Positions 16,548-26,963 are shown, counted from the stretch's first letter. The stretch is 64,000 nt of DNA from Vibrio quintilis (GCF_024529975.1 NZ_AP024897.1:1612001-1676000); one strand, 5' to 3'. Translations and numbers: made by a program. The notes: generated by a model not told the origin, from the letters alone.

Positions 16548-19500
16548 ATGAAGCTGAGATGGGTGAGTTCCATCATCATGGTGATGTCTGCAACATTGTT
16601 TAGCAATCTGGCTTACAGTTATAACTGCCTTTCGGGCACGTGTTTTGATGGCCCGAATGTTAACCAGTCCTGTTCGGTGGATGCTGATTGTGATGCTTCC
16701 GATACCACCGCGCCTGTGTTCGAAAACAGTACCCCGTCACAAAGCAGTGTTGCAGAAACCTCGGTGACTATCGACGTCGACATCGATGAAGGCGGCACAG
16801 CATATGCCGTTGCTGTGGCTGACGGTGATGGTGCGCCTTCTTCGGCGCAGGTTATCAGCGGCCAGAATTCATCAGGAAGCAGTGCGGTTGCCAGTGATAG
16901 CATCACATTAAGCAGCGGCACGTTCTCCGGCACCCTTTCCCTGACCGGCTTAACTGCCGGAACTGCGTATGATATTTATGTGGTGGCGCAGGACGATGAA
17001 GGTTCACCAAACATCCAGGCTTCACCCACCAAAGTGGATATCACCACGGTTTCAGCCAATAACGCACCCGAAGTTGACTTAAATGGCGCGACCGGCGGCA
17101 CCGATAACAGCGCCGCTTTCTCTGAAGGTGGCAGTGCAGTTGCGATTGCCCCGGCGGCGACGGTCACCGAAGCCGATGGCGATACCATCACGACAATCAC
17201 CGTGTCACTGACCAATGATCAGGATGGCGCGGCGGAAGGGCTGAATATCACTGCGGCCGCTCAGGATGCACTCGCCGGTATTTCCGGATCATCGGATATC
17301 ACTTTACAGGATACGATTTCAATCACCGGTGCGACGGCAACCGCCGCTGAGGTGCAGACTTTCCTGCGAACCATCACTTACAACAATACATCATCCTCGC
17401 CCGATGAAACTGCCCGGACGGTGACTGTGGTGATCAATGACGGCACCGATGACAGCACCACCCGGACCTCAACCATCAGCGTGACCAATATCACGGCGGC
17501 ATCAACCACAGCATCGGCCTTTAATACCACCAATGGCACCAATCTCTCGCCGGCGATCAGCTTCAGCAGTGATGATGAAACCCTGACCATTGGCAGCATC
17601 AGCCATACTGCCGGCACCGCCAACGGTGTGGGTGGCACCAATACACTGGTGGCGATTGACGGCGCGGATATCAGCGGCTGGACGCTATCGAATTTCAGTA
17701 CCCTGAACGTGCCAGCCAGTACTTCCCTGACGCTGACTTCAGTGCAGCATAATCTGTTCAGTACCTTTACCGACAATGCTTCACAAACTTTAGTGCTGAC
17801 TTCCGGCAGTGATGCCGTGACCGGTAATGCCGGTATCGAAACCTATCAGTTAGGTGCCGGTTATAGTGGAATCTTTACCCTTGGCACTACCGGACAAAAT
17901 GTCACCGGTACGGATACATCGGCAGAGACGGTTGATATTGATACGCTGACGGCAACCGGCACCCTCAGTGGCGGCACCGGCACGGATGTGCTGATGATGG
18001 GCAACGGCAGCAGCATTTCGGGTGCGACTATTTCCGGATTTGAGACCCTGACGCTGGATTCCGGCGCGTCGGTGACCATGACCGAAGCGCAGCATGATGG
18101 GTTTACCACCATCAATGGCGCCGGAACGGAGCAAATCACCATCTCTGCCGCAACCGATGGCCTGACCGGCAATGCGGCGATTGAGACTTATGTTCTGGGC
18201 GTGGCAAACACAGTCACGCCGGGCTCCGTGGCACAAAATATTACCGGCAGCAGCGGCGCTGACATTGTGAACCTGACCAGTGGCGCGTATACCTCAACCC
18301 TGAACGGCGGAGCCGGGACCAATACGCTGGCGCTGTCCAACGGGGCGGATATCATCGGTGCGACGGTCAGTAACTTTTCTGTCCTGAGTTTACCTGACGG
18401 CGCGACAGTCGATATGCTGGCGACGCAACAGGCATTGTTCAGCAGTGTCAGTGCCACCGGCACACAGCAAATCAATCTCAGCGGCGACGGAGACTTTACC
18501 ACCCTGGCCGGGATTGAAACCTATGTGGTTGGCGATGACAGCACCAATACCCGGACGGTGACGCTGGGCGCCGCCACGACGGATGTGTCTGCGACTTCCG
18601 GCACCGATGTGGTGACCTTTCATCTCGGCACACTCACATATACCGGCACACTCACCGGGGCGGGGGCTGACGATATCGTTCAGCTGAGCAATGGCGCCGA
18701 TATTACCGGCGCAACATTCAGCAGTGTGCCGAATCTGGTGATTGATTCGGGCGCTTCAGTGACGATGACAGAAGCGCAGCATGATGCGTTCAGTTCGGTC
18801 ACGGCAGCGGGCACCAACTCAGTCACCATCTCGGATGCCACCGATGGCTTTACCGGCAACACGAGTGTGGAAAACTATACCCTTGGTACAGCGAACAGCA
18901 TCACGCTGGGCACAACCGGCTCCGCACTGACGCAGAATGTCACCGGGTCAACCGGTAACGATACTGTCAGTCTGGGCGTGGCTGCTTATACCGGCACGCT
19001 CAATGGCGGCGATGGCAGTGACACCCTGGTGCTGGCCGACGGTGCCAATGTCTCCGGCGCCACGGTGACCAGCTTTGAAAACCTGACGCTGGCCTCAGGG
19101 GCTTCCGTCACCATGAGTGCCAGCCAGCTGGCGCAGTTCAGTGGCACGATAACCGCTACGGGTTCAGAAACGATGATAATTGTCGGCGACGGTGACTTTA
19201 CCACCTTATCCGGGGTGGAAAGTTATATGGTGGGCGATGATACGACCAACAGCCGCACCATTACGCTGGGCGATGCCACAACCCATGTGACGGCAACGTC
19301 GGCAACCGATGCAATCACCTTTGAACTGGGCTCACTGACCTATACCGGCAGCCTGAGCGGGAACAGCAGTGTTGCGGATACCCTTTCAGTGGATAACGGC
19401 AGTGATATCAGCGGGGCGACGATCAGCGGAGTCAGTCAGGTGACGGTAACCAGTGATGCCAGTGTGACGATGACTGCGGCGCAGGTCAGTGCGTTGACCG

Positions 19501-22500
19501 GCACAGTGACTGCGCCGGGCAATGAAACATTCAATATCACCGGCGATGGCGACTTCACCACACCGGATAATATTGAAACGCTTGTGGTGGGTGATTCATC
19601 CACCGACAGCCGGACCATCACCCTGGGCAGTGCGTCTGTCTCGGTGACTGCAACCTCCGTGAGCGATGCGATCACCTTTGATGCCGGGACGCAGGCCTAT
19701 ACCGGGACATTGACCGGTGACAGCACGGTAGCAGATACCCTGACTATGGATAACGGCGGTGATATCTCCGGAGCCACTGTCACGGATGTCACCAACCTGA
19801 CGCTGGCTTCCGGTGCCAGTGTGACCATGACACCGGCACTGCTCAATGGTTTCAGTGGCACGATCACCGCGCCGGGCAGTGAAACCCTGGTGCTCTCCGG
19901 CACCGGCACGCTCAGCGGCACGAATCTGTCTGAAATTGAAACGCTGGCAACCGCGTCTCAGGCCAGTTCTGATGTTGTAACACTTTCTGCTGCAATTGCC
20001 GACGGCAAGACCTTAACCGCAGGTGATACCGGCAGTGACAGCTTTACAGTGACCGGTTCAGCCGGAACGCAGTCGATCACCGGTAGTGCGGGCGGTGATA
20101 CCATCGATGGTGGTGGCGATGATGATACGCTGAGTCCGGGCGCAGGCACCGACACCATGACCGGCGGCGATGGTGAGGATACTTTTACCGGCAGCATCAG
20201 CGATCTCAACGGCGACACCATCACCGATTTGTCCGCAGATGACAGGGTGTACCTGACCGGTGTCACCGGGTTGTCTTTCAGTGATGTCAGTTACAGCAGT
20301 GGCGGCGGAATCCTTCAGGTCGATACCGATTTGAACACCGGTAACGGGTATGAAGTGCAGCTGACATTGTCCAATAGTGCCGGAAATAACCTGACGGTCG
20401 ATAGTGTGACAGATGCCGGGAGTGATTCGCTGATCACCTTTGTTTCAAATAATACCAATCCGGTCATCTCCATTGGCTCAACGCTGGTGACCGATGAAAA
20501 CAGCAGCCAGACACTGACCTTCACTTATACCGATGCTGATGGCGATACGGTCACCGCGGTGCAGAAAACCGCTCCGTCTCATGGCAGCATCAGCATCAGC
20601 GGAACCAGTATTACTTATACGCCAGTGACTGATTACTATGGCAGTGACAGCTTTGAAGTGACCCTGAGTGATGGCAATGGTTACACGGTGGACCAGACGA
20701 TTACGGTGACAGTCAACGAAGTCAGCAACAATTCCGGTGGTTCAAACAACTCCGGTGGTTCCAATAACTCCGGTGGCACAACGACTCCGGTGAATAATGC
20801 GCCGGTGATCACTCTGGGCTCTGCATTGATCACTGATGAAGATACCAGCGGGACGGTCAGTTACAGTTATACCGATGCGGATGGCGATACGGTCACCGCA
20901 CTGGTGAAAACCGCGCCTGCGCACGGCAGCCTCAGCCTCAGCGGCACCCGTATTACTTATACACCTGAAGCCGATTACAGCGGCAGTGACAGTTTTGTCC
21001 TGACGTTAAGTGACGGCAATGGTTACAGCACCAACCGGACGATTAACGTGACGGTTAATGCCGTCAATGATACGCCTGTCGCGAATGATGACAGCCTGTC
21101 ATTTACTGCAAATTCTGCCGGAACTTATACGCTGGATGTGCTGGCCAATGACACCGATGCAGATGACGATGCACTGCAGATTATCTGGGTGACCACCAGC
21201 AGCGGGACGGCTGCGATTCAGGGCAATGCGGTAGTGCTGACGACAGACACCACCGGCACATTTACCCTGAAATATGGTATCAGTGACGGTAACGATGGCA
21301 CCGACAGCGCTCAGGCAACGGTGGTGATCACCAGTGATGATGCGCTGGCACCAACAGTCACACCGCCGGTGGATGTGGAAGTTAATGCCACCGGGTTGTT
21401 TACTAAAGTTGATTTGGGCGTTGCAACGGCTCAGGACAGCAGTGGGGAAGCACTGCCGGTTGCGCTGGCTGAAGGCAATACGCACTTCAAACCAGGGTTA
21501 CATACCGTTTACTGGAAAGCCGAAGACAGCAGTGGCCGGGAAGGCAAAGCCAGCCAGAGGGTGACGGTGCATCCGTTAATTTCGATTGATAAAGATGCCG
21601 ACACCACGGAAGGGACCACGCATACGGTCGGGGTTTATCTCAACGGGGAAGCGCCGGCTTATCCGGTGACGATTCCATATACGGTCAGTGGTACGGCAGA
21701 CAGTGCCGATCATGATTTGACGGATGGTTCTGTGGTGATTAGCAGTGGCACCACCGGCAGTATGACCTTTAATGTGGCCGATGATGAGGTCACAGAAGGG
21801 ACGGAAACCCTGGTTATCACGCTGGACAGCAGCCTGAATCTGGGCAGTCATTCCAGTTATACACTCAGCATTTATGAGGCCAATGTGGCGCCTGAAGTGA
21901 GTGTGGCTCTGACACAGGGCGGAGAATCCCGGGCGGTGGTGGAAAACAGCACCGATGTGGTGACCGTGACTGCGACAGTGACGGATGCCAACGCCGGTGA
22001 TACACATACTTATCAATGGATAACTAATGATACGGGCATCGTCAATACCAGCAGTCAGGATGGGGTGTTTACTTTCTCTCCTGATGGCCTGACTGCGGGT
22101 ATTTATCATCTTGGGCTTGAAGTGAGTGATGGCACCGCCACCACCACATCAGATATTTATATCGAAGTCGTGGACAGCCTTGCGGTGCTGGGCAGTGATG
22201 ACAGTGACGGCGACCAGATTCCGGACAGTGAAGAAGGGTATAAAGACAGTGACAATGATGGTATCCCGGATTATCAGGATGCGATCAGTGAATGTAATGT
22301 GATTCAGGAACATGCACTGGTTTCAGAGAACTATCTGATCGAAGGGGAAGAGGGCGTTTGTCTGCGCAAAGGGGCCACGCTGGCAGCAAATGAGACCGGT
22401 GGTGCCCGCTTGCTGACCTCTGAGCTGGCGGATGATCCGCAGGCGCAAAATGTCGGCGGGGTGTTTGATTTCATCGCCTACGGTCTGCCGACATCCGGTC

Positions 22501-23189
22501 AGGATTACCAGATTGTATTGCCGCAGCGATTACCTGTTCCGGCCGATGCGGTTTACCGGAAATACACGGCGACAAGTGGCTGGACCGACTTTGTGGAAAA
22601 TGCCGATAACTATGTTTCTACAGCCGCCGGGGAAGAAGGGTATTGTCCGCCTCCGGGAGACAGTGCCTGGACGCGTGGCCTGACCGAAGGACACTGGTGT
22701 GTGCAGCTGACGATTCAAGATGGTGGTCCGAATGATCATGACAACATGGAGAACAGCGCCATTGTTGATCCCGGCGGTGTGGCAACCCGGTCGGAAAACC
22801 GCCTGCCGGAAGCGGTGGATGACAGTGTGACGGTTGAGATCAACGGTTCGGTGACGATTGATGTGCTGAGTAATGATACGGATGCTGACGATGATTCACT
22901 CTCCGTGCTGAGTGCAACGGCCGAACTGGGTCAGGTTGTGGTGGCCGGTAATGCGCTGGTTTACACGCCTGCGGCAGAATTCTACGGCACGGATACGGTG
23001 CATTACAGCGTGACGGATAATCACGGGGGAACGGCCTCAGCTGCGGTCACGGTGAATGTGACCAAATCGTCCGGCGGTACGTCGACACCGTCGGATCCGG
23101 CATCATCATCTTCGGGCAGTAGTGGCGGCACCGGTGGAATTGTGGTGTTTGTACTTGGGGTGTTAGGCATTCTGCGCCGCAAACACTAG
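16548..23189 (+). CDS. Giant repeat-rich surface protein with C-terminal sorting signal
   Basis: A 2213-residue protein. The start follows a strong purine-rich ribosome site and yields a signal peptide (MKLRWVSSIIMVMSATLF). A Cys-containing segment follows (about 27-46). Seven diverged repeats of about 110-125 residues occupy about 370-1130, each with a core like 'ISGATISGFETLTLDSGASV'. An RTX-like Asp/Gly stretch (near 1170-1225) comes next, then two Ig/cadherin-like modules joined by three NNSGGS units (near 1393-1412), a third, HYR-like (about 1600-1675), Calx-beta-like (about 1680-1775), a DSDGDQIPDSEEG calcium motif, a choice-of-anchor-U-like region (about 1920-2080) and a final tandem-95-like module. 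The end (GGTGGIVVFVLGVLGILRRKH region) is Gly-rich, hydrophobic, then basic, like GlyGly-CTERM substrates of rhombosortase. Probably a calcium-stabilised adhesin. Confidence 0.8.
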   Translation: MKLRWVSSIIMVMSATLFSNLAYSYNCLSGTCFDGPNVNQSCSVDADCDASDTTAPVFENSTPSQSSVAETSVTIDVDIDEGGTAYAVAVADGDGAPSSAQVISGQNSSGSSAVASDSITLSSGTFSGTLSLTGLTAGTAYDIYVVAQDDEGSPNIQASPTKVDITTVSANNAPEVDLNGATGGTDNSAAFSEGGSAVAIAPAATVTEADGDTITTITVSLTNDQDGAAEGLNITAAAQDALAGISGSSDITLQDTISITGATATAAEVQTFLRTITYNNTSSSPDETARTVTVVINDGTDDSTTRTSTISVTNITAASTTASAFNTTNGTNLSPAISFSSDDETLTIGSISHTAGTANGVGGTNTLVAIDGADISGWTLSNFSTLNVPASTSLTLTSVQHNLFSTFTDNASQTLVLTSGSDAVTGNAGIETYQLGAGYSGIFTLGTTGQNVTGTDTSAETVDIDTLTATGTLSGGTGTDVLMMGNGSSISGATISGFETLTLDSGASVTMTEAQHDGFTTINGAGTEQITISAATDGLTGNAAIETYVLGVANTVTPGSVAQNITGSSGADIVNLTSGAYTSTLNGGAGTNTLALSNGADIIGATVSNFSVLSLPDGATVDMLATQQALFSSVSATGTQQINLSGDGDFTTLAGIETYVVGDDSTNTRTVTLGAATTDVSATSGTDVVTFHLGTLTYTGTLTGAGADDIVQLSNGADITGATFSSVPNLVIDSGASVTMTEAQHDAFSSVTAAGTNSVTISDATDGFTGNTSVENYTLGTANSITLGTTGSALTQNVTGSTGNDTVSLGVAAYTGTLNGGDGSDTLVLADGANVSGATVTSFENLTLASGASVTMSASQLAQFSGTITATGSETMIIVGDGDFTTLSGVESYMVGDDTTNSRTITLGDATTHVTATSATDAITFELGSLTYTGSLSGNSSVADTLSVDNGSDISGATISGVSQVTVTSDASVTMTAAQVSALTGTVTAPGNETFNITGDGDFTTPDNIETLVVGDSSTDSRTITLGSASVSVTATSVSDAITFDAGTQAYTGTLTGDSTVADTLTMDNGGDISGATVTDVTNLTLASGASVTMTPALLNGFSGTITAPGSETLVLSGTGTLSGTNLSEIETLATASQASSDVVTLSAAIADGKTLTAGDTGSDSFTVTGSAGTQSITGSAGGDTIDGGGDDDTLSPGAGTDTMTGGDGEDTFTGSISDLNGDTITDLSADDRVYLTGVTGLSFSDVSYSSGGGILQVDTDLNTGNGYEVQLTLSNSAGNNLTVDSVTDAGSDSLITFVSNNTNPVISIGSTLVTDENSSQTLTFTYTDADGDTVTAVQKTAPSHGSISISGTSITYTPVTDYYGSDSFEVTLSDGNGYTVDQTITVTVNEVSNNSGGSNNSGGSNNSGGTTTPVNNAPVITLGSALITDEDTSGTVSYSYTDADGDTVTALVKTAPAHGSLSLSGTRITYTPEADYSGSDSFVLTLSDGNGYSTNRTINVTVNAVNDTPVANDDSLSFTANSAGTYTLDVLANDTDADDDALQIIWVTTSSGTAAIQGNAVVLTTDTTGTFTLKYGISDGNDGTDSAQATVVITSDDALAPTVTPPVDVEVNATGLFTKVDLGVATAQDSSGEALPVALAEGNTHFKPGLHTVYWKAEDSSGREGKASQRVTVHPLISIDKDADTTEGTTHTVGVYLNGEAPAYPVTIPYTVSGTADSADHDLTDGSVVISSGTTGSMTFNVADDEVTEGTETLVITLDSSLNLGSHSSYTLSIYEANVAPEVSVALTQGGESRAVVENSTDVVTVTATVTDANAGDTHTYQWITNDTGIVNTSSQDGVFTFSPDGLTAGIYHLGLEVSDGTATTTSDIYIEVVDSLAVLGSDDSDGDQIPDSEEGYKDSDNDGIPDYQDAISECNVIQEHALVSENYLIEGEEGVCLRKGATLAANETGGARLLTSELADDPQAQNVGGVFDFIAYGLPTSGQDYQIVLPQRLPVPADAVYRKYTATSGWTDFVENADNYVSTAAGEEGYCPPPGDSAWTRGLTEGHWCVQLTIQDGGPNDHDNMENSAIVDPGGVATRSENRLPEAVDDSVTVEINGSVTIDVLSNDTDADDDSLSVLSATAELGQVVVAGNALVYTPAAEFYGTDTVHYSVTDNHGGTASAAVTVNVTKSSGGTSTPSDPASSSSGSSGGTGGIVVFVLGVLGILRRKH
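17655..19945 (+). repeat. Seven diverged ~330-bp repeats inside the surface-protein gene
   Basis: Each unit carries a G-A-D-I-S-G-A-T core followed by S-G-A-S-V-T-M-T and, in several, GDGDFTT and YTGTL. They differ at many positions, so this is an old expansion, but the more similar units could still recombine. Confidence 0.7.
20728..20781 (+). repeat. 18-bp tandem repeat (three units) encoding NNSGGS
   Basis: Three near-identical 18-bp units based on AACAACTCCGGTGGTTCC form a flexible linker between two Ig-like modules. Tandem repeats of this kind can change copy number without shifting the frame. Confidence 0.75.
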
Positions 23190-23211
23190 TCGCTGACTGA
23201 TGTTTATCCGG

Positions 23212-23246
23212 GGCTCTCAGCAAGGTGCTGAGAGCCTTTGTTGTTT
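23212..23246 (+). terminator. Rho-independent terminator of the surface-protein gene
   Basis: Stem GGCTCTCAGCA / TGCTGAGAGCC with a 3-base loop, then TTTGTTGTTT. It begins 23 bases after the stop codon. Confidence 0.8.
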
Positions 23247-23301
23247 CCGCCGGCAGGTATGTCAGGCTGGGATCTGCCGGATGAAAGCTTTATCGTGAAA
23301 C

Positions 23302-23805
23302 TTAATTTTGTCGCTCGCAGGTATAGCTGGTTCCGCTTCCGGATTTGCTTATTTTGCCATTGCCCTGCTGTTTGATTTTCCAGTTCAGTGTATCTGCGCG
23401 CTTAGGCAGGAATTTCGTCATTTCATCCATATAAGCATTGGTTGCATCACTCAGTGCCTTTGCTGATGACTGATCGATAGACTCAAAAAGCACATTGTTA
23501 CGCATCACCCAGGTGCCTTGATTGACAACCTGCATCGCCATATATTCTTTGTTGTTTTTCCCGATAATGCGAATATCGGTTGAGACCGAAAAAGATTGGT
23601 CCGGGTTGTAGCCGGCGATCACATTGAAAGAATAATTCAGCCATTTCGGCAGGGGTTCACCGTCGGCAGTCATATCTTCCTTTTGGGTCGGTAATTGTAG
23701 TTCCAGCGTACAGTGCCAACGCCCGGTGATGTCAACCTGCTCCTGAGGTGTTGTTGCACACCCGGCCAGTACTGCTGATACCAGCAAAATTAACATGCTT
23801 TTCAT
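23302..23805 (-). CDS. Lipoprotein of unknown function
   Basis: A 167-residue protein with lipobox LAGC (MKSMLILLVSAVLAGC), so the mature chain is lipid-anchored at Cys16. The mature part starts TTPQEQVDITGRWHCTLEL, with 'TGRWxC' typical of small beta-barrel lipoproteins that describe a lipocalin-like start. Two further cysteines (WHC and YTC near the end) may pair. I do not recognise the family. GGAG lies 9 bases before the ATG. It is convergent with the surface-protein gene and separated from it by a terminator. Confidence 0.75.
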   Translation of the reverse strand: MKSMLILLVSAVLAGCATTPQEQVDITGRWHCTLELQLPTQKEDMTADGEPLPKWLNYSFNVIAGYNPDQSFSVSTDIRIIGKNNKEYMAMQVVNQGTWVMRNNVLFESIDQSSAKALSDATNAYMDEMTKFLPKRADTLNWKIKQQGNGKISKSGSGTSYTCERQN

Positions 23806-23887
23806 GATTCAATACTCCGTTGTTCAAATGATGGCGTATTAAATCATAACGATGTCAATTCACAATAGAATTATGGATAATAAATTG

Positions 23888-23936
23888 ATATACCCAAGCA
23901 ACCTGAATCCTGCATCTTCAGGTTGCTTGGGTATAT
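23888..23936. repeat. Dispersed palindrome, copy 4 (best conserved)
   Basis: Perfect 20-bp arms ATATACCCAAGCAACCTGAA and TTCAGGTTGCTTGGGTATAT around TCCTGCATC. It lies between divergent genes and ends 21 bases before the macro-domain start, so it is not a terminator here. Confidence 0.85.
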
Positions 23937-23956
23937 AAATCTGAGCGGAGGCGTCT

Positions 23957-24475
23957 ATGAAGCACATCGAAATCCTGATGGGGGATATTACCCGGGTAAA
24001 AGCAGATGCGATTGTCAATGCCGCAAATCCGGTGATGCTCGGCGGCGGAGGCGTGGATGGCGCCATTCACCGTGCGGCGGGGCCGGAGCTGCTGGCGGAA
24101 TGCCGCAAAGTCAAAGCTGTCAATGGGGTGCGTTGTCCGTTTGGACAGGCCAGGATTACTCCGGCCGGGCAGCTACAGGCAAAGTATGTGATTCATGCAG
24201 TCGGGCCGGTTTACCACCGGGAAGACAATCCACAGGCACTGTTGCACTCTGCCTATGAACAGGCTTGTGAACTGGCGCTGGAAAATCATTGTCATTCAAT
24301 TGCTTTTCCCGCGATTTCCTGTGGTGCATATGGCTTTCCGCATCAGGAAGCAGCTGAGATTGCTCTGGCGGTGTGCGCGCAGGAAAAATTCAGTCAGCTG
24401 ACGATCCGGTTCTATCTGTTTGAGCCACCGCTGCTGCGGATTTTTCAACAGGCCCTGACTACGTTATTTACCTGA
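23957..24475 (+). CDS. Macro-domain O-acetyl-ADP-ribose deacetylase (YmdB-like)
   Basis: A 172-residue single macro domain, the length of E. coli YmdB (177). Ligand-binding signatures are present: 'GDITRVKADAIVNAAN' (adenine and the catalytic Asn), the glycine loop LGGGGVDGAIHRAAG, and 'AFPAISCGAYGFP' (phosphate loop). YmdB-type enzymes remove ADP-ribose-linked acyl groups and may influence RNase III. A GGAGGCG ribosome site precedes the ATG. It stands alone between two dispersed palindromes. Confidence 0.9.
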   Translation: MKHIEILMGDITRVKADAIVNAANPVMLGGGGVDGAIHRAAGPELLAECRKVKAVNGVRCPFGQARITPAGQLQAKYVIHAVGPVYHREDNPQALLHSAYEQACELALENHCHSIAFPAISCGAYGFPHQEAAEIALAVCAQEKFSQLTIRFYLFEPPLLRIFQQALTTLFT

Positions 24476-24519
24476 ATACCTGAATACCTGAATTCTGTCT
24501 TTTCAGGATATTTGGGTAT
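24469..24519 (+). repeat. Dispersed palindrome, copy 5, with 8-bp tandem triplication
   Basis: Its left arm is replaced by three exact tandem copies of TACCTGAA (24469-24492). The right arm TTTCAGGATATTTGGGTAT (to 24519) is recognisable. The stop codon of the macro-domain gene lies in the first unit. Confidence 0.6.
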
Positions 24520-24589
24520 CGTTGGGGCATTGGTCCAAAATCATGATATGATAATTATTTCGCTTATCATTAAAAATACAGTGACTTAT

Positions 24590-24630
24590 ACCCAGGCAAC
24601 CTGAATCATGCATTTTCAGGTTGCCTGGGT
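24590..24630. repeat. Dispersed palindrome, copy 6
   Basis: Arms ACCCAGGCAACCTGAA and TTCAGGTTGCCTGGGT with loop TCATGCATT. The compensating A-G and C-T changes relative to other copies keep the stem paired, which argues for selection on the hairpin. Confidence 0.8.
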
Positions 24631-24699
24631 AAAAAATGCAGTTATTTCCGGAAGATGGAAATACTGAAAAGGAATGCCAGCGTCAGATAAGGAGGTCTT

Positions 24700-25107
24700 A
24701 TGACAAAAACACTTACGGGTGGATGCTGTTGTGGGAAAGTCAGTTTTTCAGCAGAAGATCGTTTTAGCCGCTTTTACTTTTGCCATTGCCGGCAGTGCAG
24801 AAAAATGACAGGTTCTGCCCATGCAGCCAATCTGTTTACCGCACCGGATAATATTGCCTGGGAACAGGGCACTGAATTTATCAAACACTTTTCCTATCCG
24901 GGACGGGGCTTTGCCAAAACCTTTTGCACGGAATGCGGTTCCGCCTTACCTTTTCTTTCCTCCGGCGGGAAGTACCTCATTGTACCGGCCGGCAGCTTAA
25001 ATGAAGAACCCTCGAAAGAGGTCGATGCGCAGATTTTTTGTGCCGAACAGACCCGGTGGCATCTTCATGGCCTTGCTGTGAAAAAAATGCCGGGATTTCC
25101 GGAATAA
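24700..25107 (+). CDS. GFA-family zinc protein
   Basis: A 135-residue protein of the GFA (glutathione-dependent formaldehyde-activating) fold. The zinc ligands are visible: CCCGKV near residue 9-14, CHCRQC near 29-34, and CTECGSALP near 75. A GGAGG ribosome site precedes the start. Despite the family name, most members have no shown formaldehyde activity, so only a zinc-binding fold is claimed. It is followed after about 120 bases by the chemoreceptor gene. Confidence 0.85.
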   Translation: MTKTLTGGCCCGKVSFSAEDRFSRFYFCHCRQCRKMTGSAHAANLFTAPDNIAWEQGTEFIKHFSYPGRGFAKTFCTECGSALPFLSSGGKYLIVPAGSLNEEPSKEVDAQIFCAEQTRWHLHGLAVKKMPGFPE

Positions 25108-25229
25108 CAACATTGCCCGGAGCGGGCTGTGTTTTCTCAAGACTGAAAACAGGTGAGTTTTCAGTCTTCTTTTCTTTTTGTGTTGTGAAAAATCAACGTT
25201 TTTTAACCACTTTCAGGGATATAAAGTGT

Positions 25230-26963
25230 ATGTTTAAACTGTCCTTTAAGAAGAAGGTCGTGGCATTAATTATTGCAGCCATCTTTACCACCATTCTGGT
25301 TTCATATCTGAGTGTGAATTACTTTATCAGCCATTATATTTCCCGGGCTGATTCTCAATATATCAAACATAATGTTCAGCTGTTGCAGAAAAAGCTGAGC
25401 ACTGAGCTGAACGGCAAAATTGCTCTGGTCAATAATCTGAATTTCAGCATGATGGATATCGCCGATGCGCAGAAGAAATCCGGTTTTTCTGATGTGGTGA
25501 AAGTACTCAATGGTTATGCTTTCAATTCGGAAGGCGCCATGGATGAGGCGGATGCCGCCCCTCTGATCCAACAGGCAGAAAATCATCCGGAAGGGCTGGT
25601 GATTAGCCCGGTGACGGAAAATAATGGGAAGCAGACACTGATGTTTTCTGTCCGCCATGTGGATGACAGCGTTGACTTTTTTGTGCTTGATTTGAGCTAC
25701 CTGGCGGATGTGATTCAAACTTATACGCTGGACGGCAGTTATGCTGAGCTGAAGGTGGGAAATACGACGATTTACTCCGATAAATCGGGCGATCATTTAC
25801 TACCGGTCCGGGAAAATATTCAGTTTGGCGGACAAACCTGGCAACTGACCGGCTATATCGATCAGGATGAGATTCAGCAAAATACCGATGTTCTGAATAA
25901 TAAGATTACGCTGGGCTTGCTGATTTGTGCCGTGCTGGTGATTGGACTGAGTATTATATTTCTGCATTTTGCTTTCCGTCCTTTACTGCGCCTCAGTTCA
26001 CTGGTGCACCATCTGTCGCAGGGCAGTGGCGATTTGTCCCGGCGTCTGGCGGTGGAAACACAGGATGAAATTGGTCAGATTTCTCATTCGATCAATTTGT
26101 TTATTGAAAAGCTGCAATCGATGTTCCGTGAAGTCTCAGACACTTCCGGCGGAATCGATGTTGCGGTACACCAGCTGACCCGGCAGGCGGAGTCTAATGT
26201 CCGGACGCTGGAACAACACACGATAGAAACTGAGCAGGCGATTACTGCGATTGAAGAACTGAGTGCTTCTGCCGGTTCGGTCGAACAAAGTGCCGGTGAT
26301 ACCGCCGCACTGACTGAGAAAACCAGCCAGTATGCGGAAGATTCGAAGCAGACGGTGGGCGATGCGGTGGCAAGTGTCAATGCGCTGGTGAGTCAGGTGG
26401 AGTCGATGTCTGACACCATTCATACCATGAACCGGGATACGCAGCAGATTGGTTCGGTGCTGGAAGTGATTGGTGACATTGCTGAACAGACCAATTTACT
26501 GGCTTTAAATGCGGCCATTGAAGCGGCCCGTGCCGGAGAGCAGGGACGTGGTTTTGCGGTGGTTGCCGATGAAGTGCGGGCGCTTGCCGGGCGGACGCAG
26601 CAGAGTACCTCGCAGATCGGTGAGATGCTGGATAAGCTCAACACTGCCGCGGACAATGTGGTGGCTGAGATGGAATCTACCCATCACCGGTGTGAAGACA
26701 CGGCCGAAAATACCAATAAAGTCATGGATTCCCTGAATATTGTGACGGACTCAGTCAGTGAAATTAATGACCTCAACACACTGATGGCGACGTCAGCACA
26801 GGAGCAAAGCCATGTTGCTGCCGAAGTCAGCCGCAATATGGTGGCGATTCAGGAGATGGTGCGCGCGCTGAACAGCCATGCAGCTCAAACCACCGAGGTG
26901 AGTACCGAATTAAGCAAAACCTCAAAAGGGCTGACGGCTGTAGTCGGGCGGTTTAAAATTTAA
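25230..26963 (+). CDS. Methyl-accepting chemotaxis protein
   Basis: A 577-residue receptor. The order is: membrane segment (about 9-35, [18 protein letters not shown]), a periplasmic sensor of about 190 residues, a second membrane segment (about 228-252, [16 protein letters not shown]), a HAMP domain with DLSRRL, then a helical signalling domain with the conserved tip '[20 protein letters not shown]' and [15 protein letters not shown]. It will bind CheA/CheW and steer the flagellar motor; the ligand cannot be told. Start at 25230 puts the basic residues (KLSFKKKV) directly before the first membrane span; longer in-frame reading overlaps the GFA gene. Confidence 0.92.
   Translation: MFKLSFKKKVVALIIAAIFTTILVSYLSVNYFISHYISRADSQYIKHNVQLLQKKLSTELNGKIALVNNLNFSMMDIADAQKKSGFSDVVKVLNGYAFNSEGAMDEADAAPLIQQAENHPEGLVISPVTENNGKQTLMFSVRHVDDSVDFFVLDLSYLADVIQTYTLDGSYAELKVGNTTIYSDKSGDHLLPVRENIQFGGQTWQLTGYIDQDEIQQNTDVLNNKITLGLLICAVLVIGLSIIFLHFAFRPLLRLSSLVHHLSQGSGDLSRRLAVETQDEIGQISHSINLFIEKLQSMFREVSDTSGGIDVAVHQLTRQAESNVRTLEQHTIETEQAITAIEELSASAGSVEQSAGDTAALTEKTSQYAEDSKQTVGDAVASVNALVSQVESMSDTIHTMNRDTQQIGSVLEVIGDIAEQTNLLALNAAIEAARAGEQGRGFAVVADEVRALAGRTQQSTSQIGEMLDKLNTAADNVVAEMESTHHRCEDTAENTNKVMDSLNIVTDSVSEINDLNTLMATSAQEQSHVAAEVSRNMVAIQEMVRALNSHAAQTTEVSTELSKTSKGLTAVVGRFKI

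Noticed and set aside
16619..22739. Many long minus-strand reading frames under the giant surface-protein gene
   Set aside because: They arise from the Thr/Gly/Ser-rich, GC-biased repeats of the sense gene. They lack ribosome sites and give low-complexity Val/Pro/Ser sequences that follow the repeats.
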